A DNA stretch of 64,000 nt from Actinomycetospora straminea. GTDB lineage: Bacteria; Actinomycetota; Actinomycetes; Mycobacteriales; Pseudonocardiaceae. Numbering within the stretch: the stretch's first letter is position 1; each line of letters starts with the position of its first letter. Made by a program: the position numbers and the translations under genes. Below, piece after piece: positions 8,755 through 16,386 of the stretch. The notes beneath the pieces were generated by a model that saw only the letters and a list, made by a program, of their open reading frames with translations, made no database searches and was not told the DNA's origin. The stretch covers positions 62,001-126,000 of the forward strand of contig NZ_JAQZAN010000012.1 of assembly GCF_028737255.1 (NCBI RefSeq). The letters are read 5' to 3'.

Positions 8755-8797
8755 CCGATACACCCTCTCTGTATTGAACCAAGTCCGACTGTATCGG
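8755..8797. promoter_or_regulatory. probable TetR operator between divergent genes
   Basis: CCGATACA at the left and TGTATCGG at the right are perfect inverted 8-mers, and an inner TGTAT at 8770-8774 pairs with the ATACA of the left arm across 7 bases. The block fills the gap between the TetR gene and the divergent SnoaL-like gene, the expected site for an autorepressor. Confidence 0.55.
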
Positions 8798-8807
8798 AGG
8801 GGTCGGG

Positions 8808-9260
8808 ATGTCCGAGGTCGAGGAGTTCCTGGACGAGATGCTGCCGCGCCAGCTCGCGGCGGACCGCGCCCTGTGCCGCGGTGACGCGAGCGGGCGGGCG
8901 GCGACGTGGTCGCGCCGCGACCCCGTCACCCTGTTCGGGGCCGCGGCCCGGGTGCGCCGGGGCCGGGACGCGGTCGACGCCGTGGCCCGGTGGCTCGCCG
9001 GCCGCTTCACCGACGTCCGGGCGTTCGACCTCGAGCTGGTGGCGGCGGGGGCGAGCGGCGACCTCGCCTACACGGTCGGGTTCGAGCACAAGACCGTCGT
9101 CGTCGACGGGTCTCCGGCGACCTACACGCTGCGCGTCACCCACGTCTACCGGCGTGAGGACGGCGAGTGGCGGATCGTGCACCGCCACGGCGACCACCCG
9201 CCGACGACCGACCGGGCGCCCGACGCTGCTCCGGCCGGTGGTGCCCCGGCTGCGGGGTGA
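8808..9260 (+). CDS. SnoaL-like (NTF2 superfamily) protein
   Basis: 150 residues with an NTF2-like fold: FLDEMLPRQLAADRALCRGD helix, WSRRDPVTLFGAA, GRDAVDAVARWLAGRF, and a final TYTLRVTHVYRREDGEWRIVHRHGDH. The last strand pair with HRHGDH is typical of ketosteroid-isomerase-like family members of unknown substrate. ATG start behind GGAGGGG. Divergent from a TetR repressor gene, which probably controls it. Confidence 0.8.
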   Translation: MSEVEEFLDEMLPRQLAADRALCRGDASGRAATWSRRDPVTLFGAAARVRRGRDAVDAVARWLAGRFTDVRAFDLELVAAGASGDLAYTVGFEHKTVVVDGSPATYTLRVTHVYRREDGEWRIVHRHGDHPPTTDRAPDAAPAGGAPAAG

Positions 9261-9269
9261 GGAACGACG

Positions 9270-9313
9270 AAAGCCCTGGTCTCGACCCGTTCTCGGGTTC
9301 TGACCAGGGCTTT
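9270..9313 (-). terminator. hairpin terminator of the tRNA cluster
   Basis: AAAGCCCTGGTC and GACCAGGGCTTT are perfect 12-base inverted arms separated by 20 bases. It lies 7 bases beyond the 3' end of tRNA-Val(GAC). In the minus direction the second arm ends in T residues, so it fits a Rho-independent terminator; it could also stop the convergent SnoaL transcript. Confidence 0.75.
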
Positions 9314-9319
9314 CCGGGG

Positions 9320-9391
<72 letters not shown>

Positions 9392-9392
9392 G

Positions 9393-9464
9393 AGGCGCAG
9401 GCGGGAATCGAACCCGCGTACAGGGCTTTGCAGGCCCTTGCCTAAGCCACTCGGCCACTGCGCC
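9393..9464 (-). tRNA. tRNA-Cys(GCA)
   Basis: Cloverleaf with acceptor GGCGCAG/CTGCGCC, anticodon loop CTGCAAA (GCA), and T-arm GCGGG/CCCGC with TTCGATT. Separated from tRNA-Val by one base and from tRNA-Gly by about 50 bases on the same strand, so the three are processed from one transcript. Confidence 0.95.
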
Positions 9465-9515
9465 AGGCCGGAGGTCGTCCGGCTCACCTGGTGTAGTACA
9501 GCCGAGAGCCTCCCG

Positions 9516-9588
9516 AGCGGACGACGGGACTCGAACCCGCGACCCTCACCTTGGCAAGGTGATGCGCTACCAACTGCGCTACGTCCGC
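9516..9588 (-). tRNA. tRNA-Gly(GCC)
   Basis: Cloverleaf with acceptor GCGGACG/CGTCCGC, anticodon stem TCACC/GGTGA with loop TTGCCAA (GCC), and T-arm GCGGG/CCCGT with TTCGAGT. First gene of the Gly-Cys-Val transcript. Confidence 0.95.
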
Positions 9589-9697
9589 GTGTGGCCGGCG
9601 GGTGTCGGAAGTCTTGCTGATCTCCGACCCGCCGTTGCCGACGAAGAGAACACTACTGCATCGTGCGCCCCCCGCTCATCGCGGGGGGGGGGGCTCG

Positions 9698-10123
9698 TCA
9701 GCTCGGGTCGCTCGACAGCAGCAGTCCGAGAGCGTGCTCCAGGTCCAGCCAGTCGTCCTCGCACCCGGGGGCGACGATCTCGTGGGTGCGGGTCAGGAAC
9801 TCCGACACCTCACGGCTCGCGGCGCGGAAGGTGGCGTGCCCCGAGGGCGAGCTGAGCTCGATCTCGATCGACTCGGCGTCGCCGTCGGCCGGGCGGATGC
9901 GGACGTCGCCGGCACCGGAGGCGCCCAGGAGCCCCTCGGTCAGCAGGTCACGCGAGAAGACCCACTCCACCCAGCCGGCGCGGCCGGTCCGGAACGCCGC
10001 CTGCACGGCGTACGGGTCGCGCGTGTCGTACCGCATCTCGACCTGGACGGGCACGGGCGGGTTCGGCGGGCCGACGAGGTCGAAGACCGCCGTGGAGCGG
10101 ATCGTCGTGTGGTCGTTGAGCAT
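9698..10123 (-). CDS. SsgA family sporulation/cell division regulator (SsgB-like)
   Basis: 141 residues with family features: an N-terminal VFDLVGPPNPPVPVQVEMRYD strand pair, RDPYAVQAAFRTG, WVFSRDLLTEGLLG, GDVRIRP and a C-terminal FLTRTHEIVAPGCE. SsgA-like proteins are actinomycete-specific; SsgB recruits FtsZ to sporulation septa in Streptomyces. This is the clearest indicator that the organism belongs to the morphologically complex actinomycetes. Downstream, a C6-loop-G11 hairpin (about 9668-9693) may terminate it. Confidence 0.9.
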   Translation of the reverse strand: MLNDHTTIRSTAVFDLVGPPNPPVPVQVEMRYDTRDPYAVQAAFRTGRAGWVEWVFSRDLLTEGLLGASGAGDVRIRPADGDAESIEIELSSPSGHATFRAASREVSEFLTRTHEIVAPGCEDDWLDLEHALGLLLSSDPS

Positions 10124-10357
10124 GAGGCTGCCTTTCGCACGCTGCTGTCGTCGGGGGAAACGACTGGCGGACGACCCTGTGACGCCGGTTCACCCGGCTC
10201 ACTCACGCATCACACCGGACGAGCACTCGGACAGGCGCTTACCCGGTTCGGTTCCGTAACGAACCACCCTCCCCGGGCGGGCGTCCACCTCCGCCACGGG
10301 AGCACTAGCCTGACAGCCGTCTGACCCGGACAAACCAGCGGAGGAAAGGTCCGACCA

Positions 10358-11008
10358 GTGACGGACGCGTCGCGAGGAGTCCCCGAGGCGACTCCGGAGC
10401 GTGACGATGCCCGCGACGGTGCTGTGACCGATGCCACATTGCTCGAACGGATCGGCCGGCGCGAGACGGAAGCCCTCGCGCAGCTCTACGACCGCTTCGG
10501 GCGGCCCGCGTACTCCCTCGCCCGTCGTATCTGCGTGGACGAGGGGTTGGCGGAGGACGTGGTGCAGGAGGCGTTCCTCGTGGTGTGGCGGGAGCCGGCG
10601 CGCTTCGACCCCACCCGCGGGGCGGTGTCGAGCTGGCTGCTCACCCTCGTGCACCACCGGGCCGTCGACGCCGTGCGCCGCGAGGCCACCCGCCGCCGGC
10701 GCACCGTCGCCGCCGACGGTGCCGACCGACCCGACGGCGCGGAGTGGCGCGTACCCGCGGGACCGGGTGCCGACCAGGCGGCGCTCGGGGCGGTGATCGC
10801 GGGGCAGGTGCGCGAGGCGCTCGCCGAGCTCCCGGCGGAGCAGCGCGAGGCGCTGGCCCTCGCCTACTTCGGGGGTTACACGCAACGCGAGGTGGCGAGC
10901 CTCGTCGGCGTCCCGCTGGGGACGGTGAAGTCCCGGATGTTCAGCGGCACACAGAAGCTCCGGGCCCTGCTGGGCCCGCACGTCGAGGTGGAGGGGGAGG
11001 AGCGATGA
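10358..11008 (+). CDS. ECF-type RNA polymerase sigma factor (SigK-like)
   Basis: 216 residues. Sigma2 region: LAQLYDRFGRPAYSLARRI, EDVVQEAFLVVWREPARFDP and VSSWLLTLVHHRAVDAVRRE. Sigma4 region: ALAELPAEQREALALAYFGG, YTQREVASLVGVPLGTVKSR. GTG start behind GGAGGAAAGG. The stop overlaps the start of the anti-sigma gene (ATGA), which implies stoichiometric coupling. The pairing with an RskA-like anti-sigma suggests a SigK/SigL-type ECF group. Confidence 0.92.
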   Translation: MTDASRGVPEATPERDDARDGAVTDATLLERIGRRETEALAQLYDRFGRPAYSLARRICVDEGLAEDVVQEAFLVVWREPARFDPTRGAVSSWLLTLVHHRAVDAVRREATRRRRTVAADGADRPDGAEWRVPAGPGADQAALGAVIAGQVREALAELPAEQREALALAYFGGYTQREVASLVGVPLGTVKSRMFSGTQKLRALLGPHVEVEGEER

Positions 11009-11952
11009 GCGACCACGCCGCCCCCGGCGCGCCCGCCGACCACACCGCCGACCACGACGCCCTCGCCGTCGCCCACGCCCTCCACGCGCTGGACCACGAC
11101 GAGGAGACGGCGTTCGGCGCCCACCTCGCGGGCTGCCCCGTCTGCCGGCGCACCGTCGACGACACCACCGCGGTCCTCGGCGACCTCGCGGGTGCCGTCG
11201 AGCCCGTCGACCCCCCGGCCGGGCTGCGCCAGCGGCTCCTCGACGCCGCCGAGGCGGAGGAGGCCGGGATCGTGCCCGGGCCGGTGCCGCCGTCGCGGAC
11301 GGCGGACTCCTCGCGCTCCTCGCGCTCCTCGCGTCCGGAGCCCGCCGAGCCGTCGTCCTCCGGATCGACCGCGCCGAGGCACGCCAGGGACGACGCCGAC
11401 GACGCCGGGGACACCGACGACGGGACCGTCGTCCCGCTCGCGCCCCGCCGCCGCCGCGCCACCCGCTGGCTCGCGGCCGCGGCCGCCGTGGTCGTCGTGA
11501 TCGCGATCGGCGGGCTCACCGCGGCCAACCAGTCCCTGCGCGCCGAGCGCGACAGCGCCCAGGCCGCGGCGGCGGCCCAGGCGCAGCGCGAGGCGGCGAT
11601 CACGGACGTGCTGGCGGACGCCGGGACGCCCGGGGTGCCGCACGCCGTCCTGGCCACGCCGCAGGGCGGGCTGGTGGGCGTGGTCGTCGACGACGGCACC
11701 GGACGCCGCGTGCTGGCGACGGGTCTCGGCCCCAACGGGAGCGACGAGGTCTACGTCCTCTGGGGCCTCGCCGACGGAACCCCACGCCCGCTCGGCACGT
11801 TCGACATCGGGGGACAGGGTCCGGACGTCCGTTCCGTACCCTCGACGCCCGAGGCGGTGCCGTACGCCGGGTTCGCGGTCTCGCTCGAGCCCGGCCGGAC
11901 CGCGCCCGCCTCGCCGACCAGAGTCGTCGCGAGTGGGCAGGTGGGACGTTGA
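11005..11952 (+). CDS. anti-sigma factor, RskA-like, membrane-anchored
   Basis: 315 residues. The N-terminal anti-sigma zinc-type domain has HALDHDEETAFGAHLAGCPVC (H and CxxC ligands, residues about 26-45). A low-complexity Ser/Asp linker precedes a single membrane span near residues 152-172 (WLAAAAAVVVVIAIGGL) and an extracytoplasmic RskA C-terminal domain (VYVLWGLADGTPRPLGTF, FAVSLEPG). It would hold the sigma factor at the membrane until proteolysis. The start overlaps the sigma stop; its own stop overlaps the next start. Confidence 0.88.
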   Translation: MSDHAAPGAPADHTADHDALAVAHALHALDHDEETAFGAHLAGCPVCRRTVDDTTAVLGDLAGAVEPVDPPAGLRQRLLDAAEAEEAGIVPGPVPPSRTADSSRSSRSSRPEPAEPSSSGSTAPRHARDDADDAGDTDDGTVVPLAPRRRRATRWLAAAAAVVVVIAIGGLTAANQSLRAERDSAQAAAAAQAQREAAITDVLADAGTPGVPHAVLATPQGGLVGVVVDDGTGRRVLATGLGPNGSDEVYVLWGLADGTPRPLGTFDIGGQGPDVRSVPSTPEAVPYAGFAVSLEPGRTAPASPTRVVASGQVGR

Positions 11953-12464
11953 GCGAACCGGCCGAGCAGTCGACGGCGACCGCGCAGGCGGCACCGCCGG
12001 CTCAGCCGACCCAGCCGACGGAGCGGGAGCGGTCGACGCCGACCGCGGCGCCGCGCCACCGCACGCTGCGCACGCGGCTGCGGCACTTCCGGGCGCGGGT
12101 GCGGGCCAAGCCGAGGATGAACCAGGCCTGGCGGGTCGGCATCGGGGTCATCGGCACGATCGTGCTGATCCTCGGCATCATCGCCATCCCCTACCCGGGC
12201 CCCGGCTGGTTGATCGTCTTCGCGGGCCTCGGCATCCTCGCCACCGAGTTCACCTGGGCCGGTCGCCTCCTGCGCTTCGCCCGGCGCCACTACGACCGCT
12301 GGATGGCGTGGGTGAGCCGCCAGCACGTCGTCGTCAAGGCGCTGCTGGCTCTGCTGACCTGCGCGATCGTGCTCGCGACGCTCTGGCTGCTCGGTGCCTT
12401 CGGTCTCGTCGCCGAGCTGGTGGGCCTCGGACACTGGACCTGGCTGCAGAGCCCGATCGTCTGA
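11949..12464 (+). CDS. PGPGW-motif membrane protein (TIGR02611-like)
   Basis: 171 residues. The diagnostic IPYPGPGWLIVFAGLGILATEF-type segment is near residue 82 (PYPGPGW), with two membrane spans before and around it and a third near 140-160. Start is a rare TTG overlapping the anti-sigma stop as TTGA, so it is probably translationally coupled and may belong to the same transcript. The function of PGPGW proteins is unknown. Confidence 0.8.
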   Translation: MSEPAEQSTATAQAAPPAQPTQPTERERSTPTAAPRHRTLRTRLRHFRARVRAKPRMNQAWRVGIGVIGTIVLILGIIAIPYPGPGWLIVFAGLGILATEFTWAGRLLRFARRHYDRWMAWVSRQHVVVKALLALLTCAIVLATLWLLGAFGLVAELVGLGHWTWLQSPIV

Positions 12465-12487
12465 TGGTCTAGGCTCGTGTGCGCTGC

Positions 12488-12559
12488 GGGCGATTAGCTC
12501 AGGGGGAGAGCGCTTCGTTCACACCGAAGAGGTCACTGGTTCGATCCCAGTATCGCCCA
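12488..12559 (+). tRNA. tRNA-Val(CAC), integration site of two AICEs
   Basis: Cloverleaf: acceptor GGGCGAT/ATCGCCC, D-arm GCTC/GAGC, anticodon stem CTTCG/CGAAG with loop TTCACAC (anticodon CAC), T-arm ACTGG/CCAGT. Discriminator A is followed by CCA. Everything from the anticodon loop to the 3' end is now supplied by element 1, because the integration core begins at base 12518 in the anticodon loop. The tRNA remains intact, as expected for tRNA-targeting tyrosine integrases. Confidence 0.96.
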
Positions 12560-12579
12560 CCAGCAAAACCCCTGGTCAC
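12518..12579 (+). repeat. attachment site copy 1 (tRNA-side junction)
   Basis: 62 bases identical to 38200-38261; the first 44 are also identical to 25431-25474. The core begins TTCACACCGAAG in the anticodon loop and runs through the tRNA 3' end. Beyond the tRNA it covers the left arm of a terminator hairpin. This copy joins chromosomal tRNA 5' half to element 1, whose integrase gene starts next to it. Confidence 0.93.
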
Positions 12580-12611
12580 AGGCCCACACGGAGCCACAGG
12601 CCAGGGGTTTT
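12565..12611 (+). terminator. tRNA-Val(CAC) terminator carried by element 1
   Basis: AAAACCCCTGG pairs with CCAGGGGTTTT, with a T-rich 3' end, immediately after the tRNA. The same hairpin with a different loop follows attachment copy 3, so the element brings its own replacement terminator. It also faces the 3' end of the integrase gene. Confidence 0.85.
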
Positions 12612-12653
12612 CTCGTGTCCGGGCCCTGATAACGAACATCTGACGAACATGGC

Positions 12654-13931
12654 TCACGGCGTCACCACTCCTGGGTCCTCCTCGTCGGGGTCGTCGTCGC
12701 CGTCCGCGCTCGTCGGCGCGGGGTCGTCGGCCGCGGGCGTGGGCAGGCCGCCGAGGGCGTCGAGGATGCGGTCGTGGTGCTCGGTGCGCCGGGTGTAGAG
12801 CTGCAGCGTCGTGGTCACGTTCTCGTGGCCCATGACCCGCTGCACCATGTTGGGCGGCACCCCGTCGTCGACCAGCCACGTCGCGTAGGAGTGGCGCAGG
12901 TCGTGGAAGCGCAGGCCGGCACCGGCCTCCCGCGCCACCGCCTTCACGGCTTCGTCGTACGACCCGCAGGTGGCCGAGTCCTCGTCGTCGTCCTCGTCGG
13001 TCCACCGCGCCTCGAACTTGTGACCGTCGATCTCGGCGACCTCCCCGAGCAGCCCCGCCCGAACCAGCGCCGGCCGCCACACCCGGGACCGGAAGAGGGT
13101 GCGGCGCAGCGGCTTGCCAACGGCGTTCGGGAAGACGAGCCCGTGGTCCCCGAGCCCGTACCGGTCGGTGTGCTCGCCGATCATCGTGACGAGCCACGCG
13201 GGCAGCGGCACGGTCCGGCGGCCGGCGGCGGACTTCGGAAAGGGCTTGAACGCGGTGTTGCCGCTGACCTCCACGACCACGCGGATCACTCGGAGCCTGC
13301 CGGCCTCGAGGTCGAGCGCGTCGGCGCGGAGGCCGGCGACCTCACCCCACCGGAGACCGGCCCAGGCCGTGGTCGCGACGAAGGCTCGGTAGCGCTCGGG
13401 GAGGGCGGGGAGCAGCAGCCGGCTCAGGTCCTCCCGCGAGATCACGCGGTCGTCGTGGTCGTGCTTGCGCCGCTTCGGGAGCCTGATGTCCTCGCAGGGA
13501 TTGAAGGCGATCAGTCGGTTGCGGACCGCCGAGCGCAGCACGGCGGACGTGAGGCGGAACGCCTCGGCGGTTGTGGCGGGGGAGCGGCGGGTCCCGAGCT
13601 CGGTCACCCAGCCCTGCACCGACAGGTGATCGATCTTGCCGAGCTGCCACGACCCCCACTGCGGGATCACGTGGTTGTGCATGATCGACGCGTCACGGGC
13701 CTTCGTGGTCGCCTCGTCGTTGCGGCTCGCGAGCCACGCCCGCGCATGGGTCTCGAATCGCTGGCGGCCGGCGTGCGGGTCGACGTAGTTGCCGCGACGC
13801 AGGGTCGTCGCCATCTCGGCGAGGAAGTCCTTGGCCTCACGCTTGGTCGGGAAGTTCTTGGACCGCTGGCGCCCCGAGGGATCACGCCACTTGGCCTCCC
13901 ACCGGCCCCGCGGTGTCTTGTGGATGCTCAC
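12654..13931 (-). CDS. int: tyrosine recombinase (AICE 1 integrase)
   Basis: 425 residues. N-terminal AP2-like arm-binding region (SIHKTPRGRWEAKWRD), SAM-like core-binding domain, and a catalytic domain with Arg near 194 (AWAGLRWGE), HDLRHS near 343-348, GHEN near 369 and Tyr near 379 (LQLYTRR), so the R-H-R-H-Y set is complete. It should integrate and, with Xis, excise the element at the tRNA. The GTG start overlaps the xis stop (GTGA). An acidic, low-complexity tail follows the tyrosine. Closely similar to the element 2 integrase across its whole length. Confidence 0.95.
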   Translation of the reverse strand: MSIHKTPRGRWEAKWRDPSGRQRSKNFPTKREAKDFLAEMATTLRRGNYVDPHAGRQRFETHARAWLASRNDEATTKARDASIMHNHVIPQWGSWQLGKIDHLSVQGWVTELGTRRSPATTAEAFRLTSAVLRSAVRNRLIAFNPCEDIRLPKRRKHDHDDRVISREDLSRLLLPALPERYRAFVATTAWAGLRWGEVAGLRADALDLEAGRLRVIRVVVEVSGNTAFKPFPKSAAGRRTVPLPAWLVTMIGEHTDRYGLGDHGLVFPNAVGKPLRRTLFRSRVWRPALVRAGLLGEVAEIDGHKFEARWTDEDDDEDSATCGSYDEAVKAVAREAGAGLRFHDLRHSYATWLVDDGVPPNMVQRVMGHENVTTTLQLYTRRTEHHDRILDALGGLPTPAADDPAPTSADGDDDPDEEDPGVVTP

Positions 13932-14173
13932 GCCGAGGCCTCTAGGTCGGAGAGCCACGTGTGGAATGCCTCGCGCGGGACGATCCACCGCCGCCCGATC
14001 TGCTTGGCCGGAATCTTCCCGGCGCGGATCAGCTCGTAGGCCGTCCCGCGGCCGACACCGAGCAGCCCGGCGACCTGGGCCACCGTGTAGACCTGCGGTG
14101 CCGGGATGTCTCTCAACGACGTCGGGTCCTCCCGATCGCGCAGCTTCGTCAACAGCTCGTGCCCGTTCATCAC
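13928..14173 (-). CDS. xis: excisionase, MerR-like helix-turn-helix
   Basis: 81 residues with YTVAQVAGLLGVGRGTAYELI, AGKIPAKQIGRRWIVPREAFHTWL, the winged-helix motif of excisionases in AICEs. It probably bends DNA at the attachment region to promote excision. The stop overlaps the int start, and the gene upstream ends right at its ATG, so expression is from the leftward operon. Confidence 0.92.
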   Translation of the reverse strand: MMNGHELLTKLRDREDPTSLRDIPAPQVYTVAQVAGLLGVGRGTAYELIRAGKIPAKQIGRRWIVPREAFHTWLSDLEASA

Positions 14174-14527
14174 TCAGTCCTCCGTCATCACGCGGCCGAG
14201 GTGGCCGAGGTGGTTGTGGGCGGTGGCCAGATGGCGGCCCGCCACGTCGAGAGCGGCCCGGGCGTCGCGGAGTTCGTCCTGCACCGCGAACAGGGCGCGG
14301 ATCGGGTCGTGGCCCCGGTCGTCGCGGTAGCCGGCGGCGTCGGTGCGACGCAGCGCGCCAGCGAGGTGCTCCACAACGTGAGGGATGCGGTGCACGAGCT
14401 CGTCGAGAGTGCCGACGACGTCGTAGGCGTGGCCGGCGGTCGTGGTCTCGTCCAGGCGGACGTGGTTGGCGGCACGGACGGCCTCGGAGGCGTCGTCGAG
14501 GCGGCGGTGCATGGTCTCGGCGCTCAC
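14174..14527 (-). CDS. hypothetical AICE protein, 117 aa
   Basis: Mostly helical, charged protein (RRLDDASEAVRAANHVRLDE; LDELVHRIPHVVEHLAGAL; ALFAVQDELRDARAALDVAG) with no membrane segment and no recognised domain. It is tightly packed between a small membrane gene (4-base overlap) and xis, so it belongs to the conjugation/excision operon. By position it could be a spread (Spd) or replication accessory protein; that is inference from synteny with pSAM2-like elements. Confidence 0.7.
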   Translation of the reverse strand: MSAETMHRRLDDASEAVRAANHVRLDETTTAGHAYDVVGTLDELVHRIPHVVEHLAGALRRTDAAGYRDDRGHDPIRALFAVQDELRDARAALDVAGRHLATAHNHLGHLGRVMTED

Positions 14528-14766
14528 GGCTGCTCGCCTCCCGTCTCCGCGGCGGCGGGGACGTCGGCGGCGCGATCCGTGGCGGCGCCGAGCTGGCGGG
14601 CGAACTCCCCGGCCGAGCTCGACACCGCCGGGCCGAGCGTGGGGAACGCGGCGAAGAGCAGGACGAGGGTCACGACGCCGGACACGAGCGCCGGCGCAGC
14701 GCGACGGCTCTTGATCAGCAGCGCCGTGACGAGCCCGGCGATGACGACGATGGCGAGAAGGTTCAT
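14524..14766 (-). CDS. small membrane protein, possible Spd-type spread protein
   Basis: 80 residues with two predicted membrane spans (residues about 3-17 and 25-45: LLAIVVIAGLVTALLI and ALVSGVVTLVLLFAAF), then an Ala/Glu-rich tail. Overlaps the translocase stop by 4 bases upstream and the next gene by 4 bases downstream. Small membrane proteins next to the translocase are typical plasmid-spread functions in Streptomyces elements; no direct motif proves it. Confidence 0.7.
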   Translation of the reverse strand: MNLLAIVVIAGLVTALLIKSRRAAPALVSGVVTLVLLFAAFPTLGPAVSSSAGEFARQLGAATDRAADVPAAAETGGEQP

Positions 14767-16016
14767 CGGGGCGCCCGCCGTCCGGAGCGCTGGACGCGGT
14801 CGACGTACTCGCCGTAGTCGCCGAGGTAGGGCACGCGGATGCGCTCGCAGTCGCGCCCGAGCCCGGAGAGGTACGCGATGCCGGGGTCGGCGTTGGCGTG
14901 CTCCTGGCCGAGGCGTCGGGCGTCGTCGCCGTGCAGCATCGCTAGCGAGTCCGCCGGAACCCGGAACGAGAGCCGCAGCGCGAACTGATCGCGGGCGTAG
15001 CCGCCGCCGACGGCCGTGGCCTCGAATCGCTGGGCCAGCATGAGCACCCGGAACGCGGCCTTCCGGCCCTCGCTCAGCAGTCGCAGGATCGCGGTGCGGA
15101 TGCGGTCACCGACCGGGATGCCGTCACCACGCTTGGGCTTGGGCAGGCCGTCGGCGGCCCGGAGCAGGCCCGGCACTTCCTCGAGCACGACGAGGACGGT
15201 GGGCGTGGCAGTCGTCGGCTCGATCTTGTCCTGGCGCGGCGGGAGGTGCTCGAGGCGACGATCCATCTCCGCGACGAGGTCCTCGAGCAGGACGGCGTGG
15301 GCGCCGAGGTCGCTCGTGCCGACCACCTGATGAGGACGGTGCGCGGTGTCGTCGAAGGCACGCCCGAGCAGGAGGCCGGTGATGTCGGAGCCGGCGATAA
15401 GGACATCGGGGGCGGCGACGAGCTGCGAGAGCAGCCCGTAGCAGAACGCGGACTTGCCCGAGCCGTTCTGTCCCTGCACGGCGAGGTGTGCGGGATCAGT
15501 GATCGCGTGGCCGAGCGTGATCCCGCCTTCGGTCCGCCCGAGGACCACCGACTCCGCGCCGGCCGCGACCGTGAGGGAGGGAAGTCCGAATCCGTCGGCC
15601 AGCGGGTCATGAGCAAGGACCACGAGTCGCACCCATCGGCCGGCGATGGGCTCGACACGCAATCCGTGCCCGCCGAGGGAGTGCGCGAGACGCGGGCCGT
15701 TCTCCTTGGCGGTGAAATCGCCGGGCTCCTGGCCGGGCAGCAGCTCAACCGTGAACGACAAGGGTGGTCCGGGTCGGACCTCGCCCACGCGGGGCGTGCG
15801 GACGGTGAGCCCAGCCGCGACGGAGACGTAGTGGCAGATGTGCAGTCCCTCGCACGCGGCGCGGAACTCGCCCTTCACCGCCGACGCGAACGTCAGGATC
15901 GAGGCCTCGTACTCGCGCTGCGCGCGCCGGGCTCGCTGCCGGCCGAGGAAGCCAGTACCGCCGGCGGTGCGGTGGTCGGAGGGCCGGACGGGTCGGAGGT
16001 GATGCAGCTCGGACAT
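14763..16016 (-). CDS. FtsK/SpoIIIE-like DNA translocase (TraB/TraSA-like)
   Basis: 417 residues. Walker A GQNGSGKS near 182-189 and Walker B TVLVVLEEVPGLL. After it come an arginine-containing LSEGRKAAFRVLMLAQRFEA segment and a LRLSFRVPADSLAMLHGDDA segment characteristic of the TraB/TraSA translocases that move double-stranded DNA in mycelial conjugation. The N-terminus lacks evident membrane spans, unlike larger TraB proteins, so membrane attachment may come from the neighbouring small membrane protein. Sits between whiB-like and spd-like genes in one operon. Confidence 0.88.
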   Translation of the reverse strand: MSELHHLRPVRPSDHRTAGGTGFLGRQRARRAQREYEASILTFASAVKGEFRAACEGLHICHYVSVAAGLTVRTPRVGEVRPGPPLSFTVELLPGQEPGDFTAKENGPRLAHSLGGHGLRVEPIAGRWVRLVVLAHDPLADGFGLPSLTVAAGAESVVLGRTEGGITLGHAITDPAHLAVQGQNGSGKSAFCYGLLSQLVAAPDVLIAGSDITGLLLGRAFDDTAHRPHQVVGTSDLGAHAVLLEDLVAEMDRRLEHLPPRQDKIEPTTATPTVLVVLEEVPGLLRAADGLPKPKRGDGIPVGDRIRTAILRLLSEGRKAAFRVLMLAQRFEATAVGGGYARDQFALRLSFRVPADSLAMLHGDDARRLGQEHANADPGIAYLSGLGRDCERIRVPYLGDYGEYVDRVQRSGRRAPR

Positions 16017-16019
16017 GGC

Positions 16020-16385
16020 TCAGGCCCCCTTCTCCTGGCGCTCGGCGCACGCCGAGCACAGCTGGCCGTCGAGGGCGGGCAGGGCAAACAGCAGCGAGCA
16101 CCCCGGGCACATCGGGTCGGCGTCGACCACGGGGTCCGGGACGCCGGCCGCGCGCTGGCGGCGGATCGCGCGCAGGTCGGCCGGGGTGTGGCCGGCCCAG
16201 ATGCCGTGCGCCTGGCCGGACTCCACGGCGTAGGTGAGGCACTCCCGGCGGACCGGGCAGCGTCCGCAGACTGCGCCCGCCACGAGGAGCTGACGGGCTG
16301 CCTCTGGTGCGGTGAAGTCGTCCGAGGTCGGGAAGAACAGGTCAGGGACGGTGTCTCGGCACGCCGCGTGCTGCTGCCAGCCCAT
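16020..16385 (-). CDS. WhiB-like iron-sulfur regulator with C-terminal zinc ribbon
   Basis: 121 residues. WhiB features: a first cysteine in HAACRD, then VCGRCPVRREC completing four cluster cysteines, and GIWAG, the beta-turn motif. Beyond the usual end is a second CPGC...CSAC ribbon near residues 93-115, an uncommon extension. WhiB-like proteins bind a [4Fe-4S] cluster and usually act through the housekeeping sigma factor. It lies between the Pra-like gene and the translocase, so it may tune transfer genes to host state. Confidence 0.88.
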   Translation of the reverse strand: MGWQQHAACRDTVPDLFFPTSDDFTAPEAARQLLVAGAVCGRCPVRRECLTYAVESGQAHGIWAGHTPADLRAIRRQRAAGVPDPVVDADPMCPGCSLLFALPALDGQLCSACAERQEKGA

Positions 16386-16386
16386 C

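Noticed and set aside
9668-9693. Run of six C, a loop and eleven G as a special regulatory element
   Set aside because: Most simply a hairpin after the ssgA-like gene; the long G run is also prone to sequencing error.
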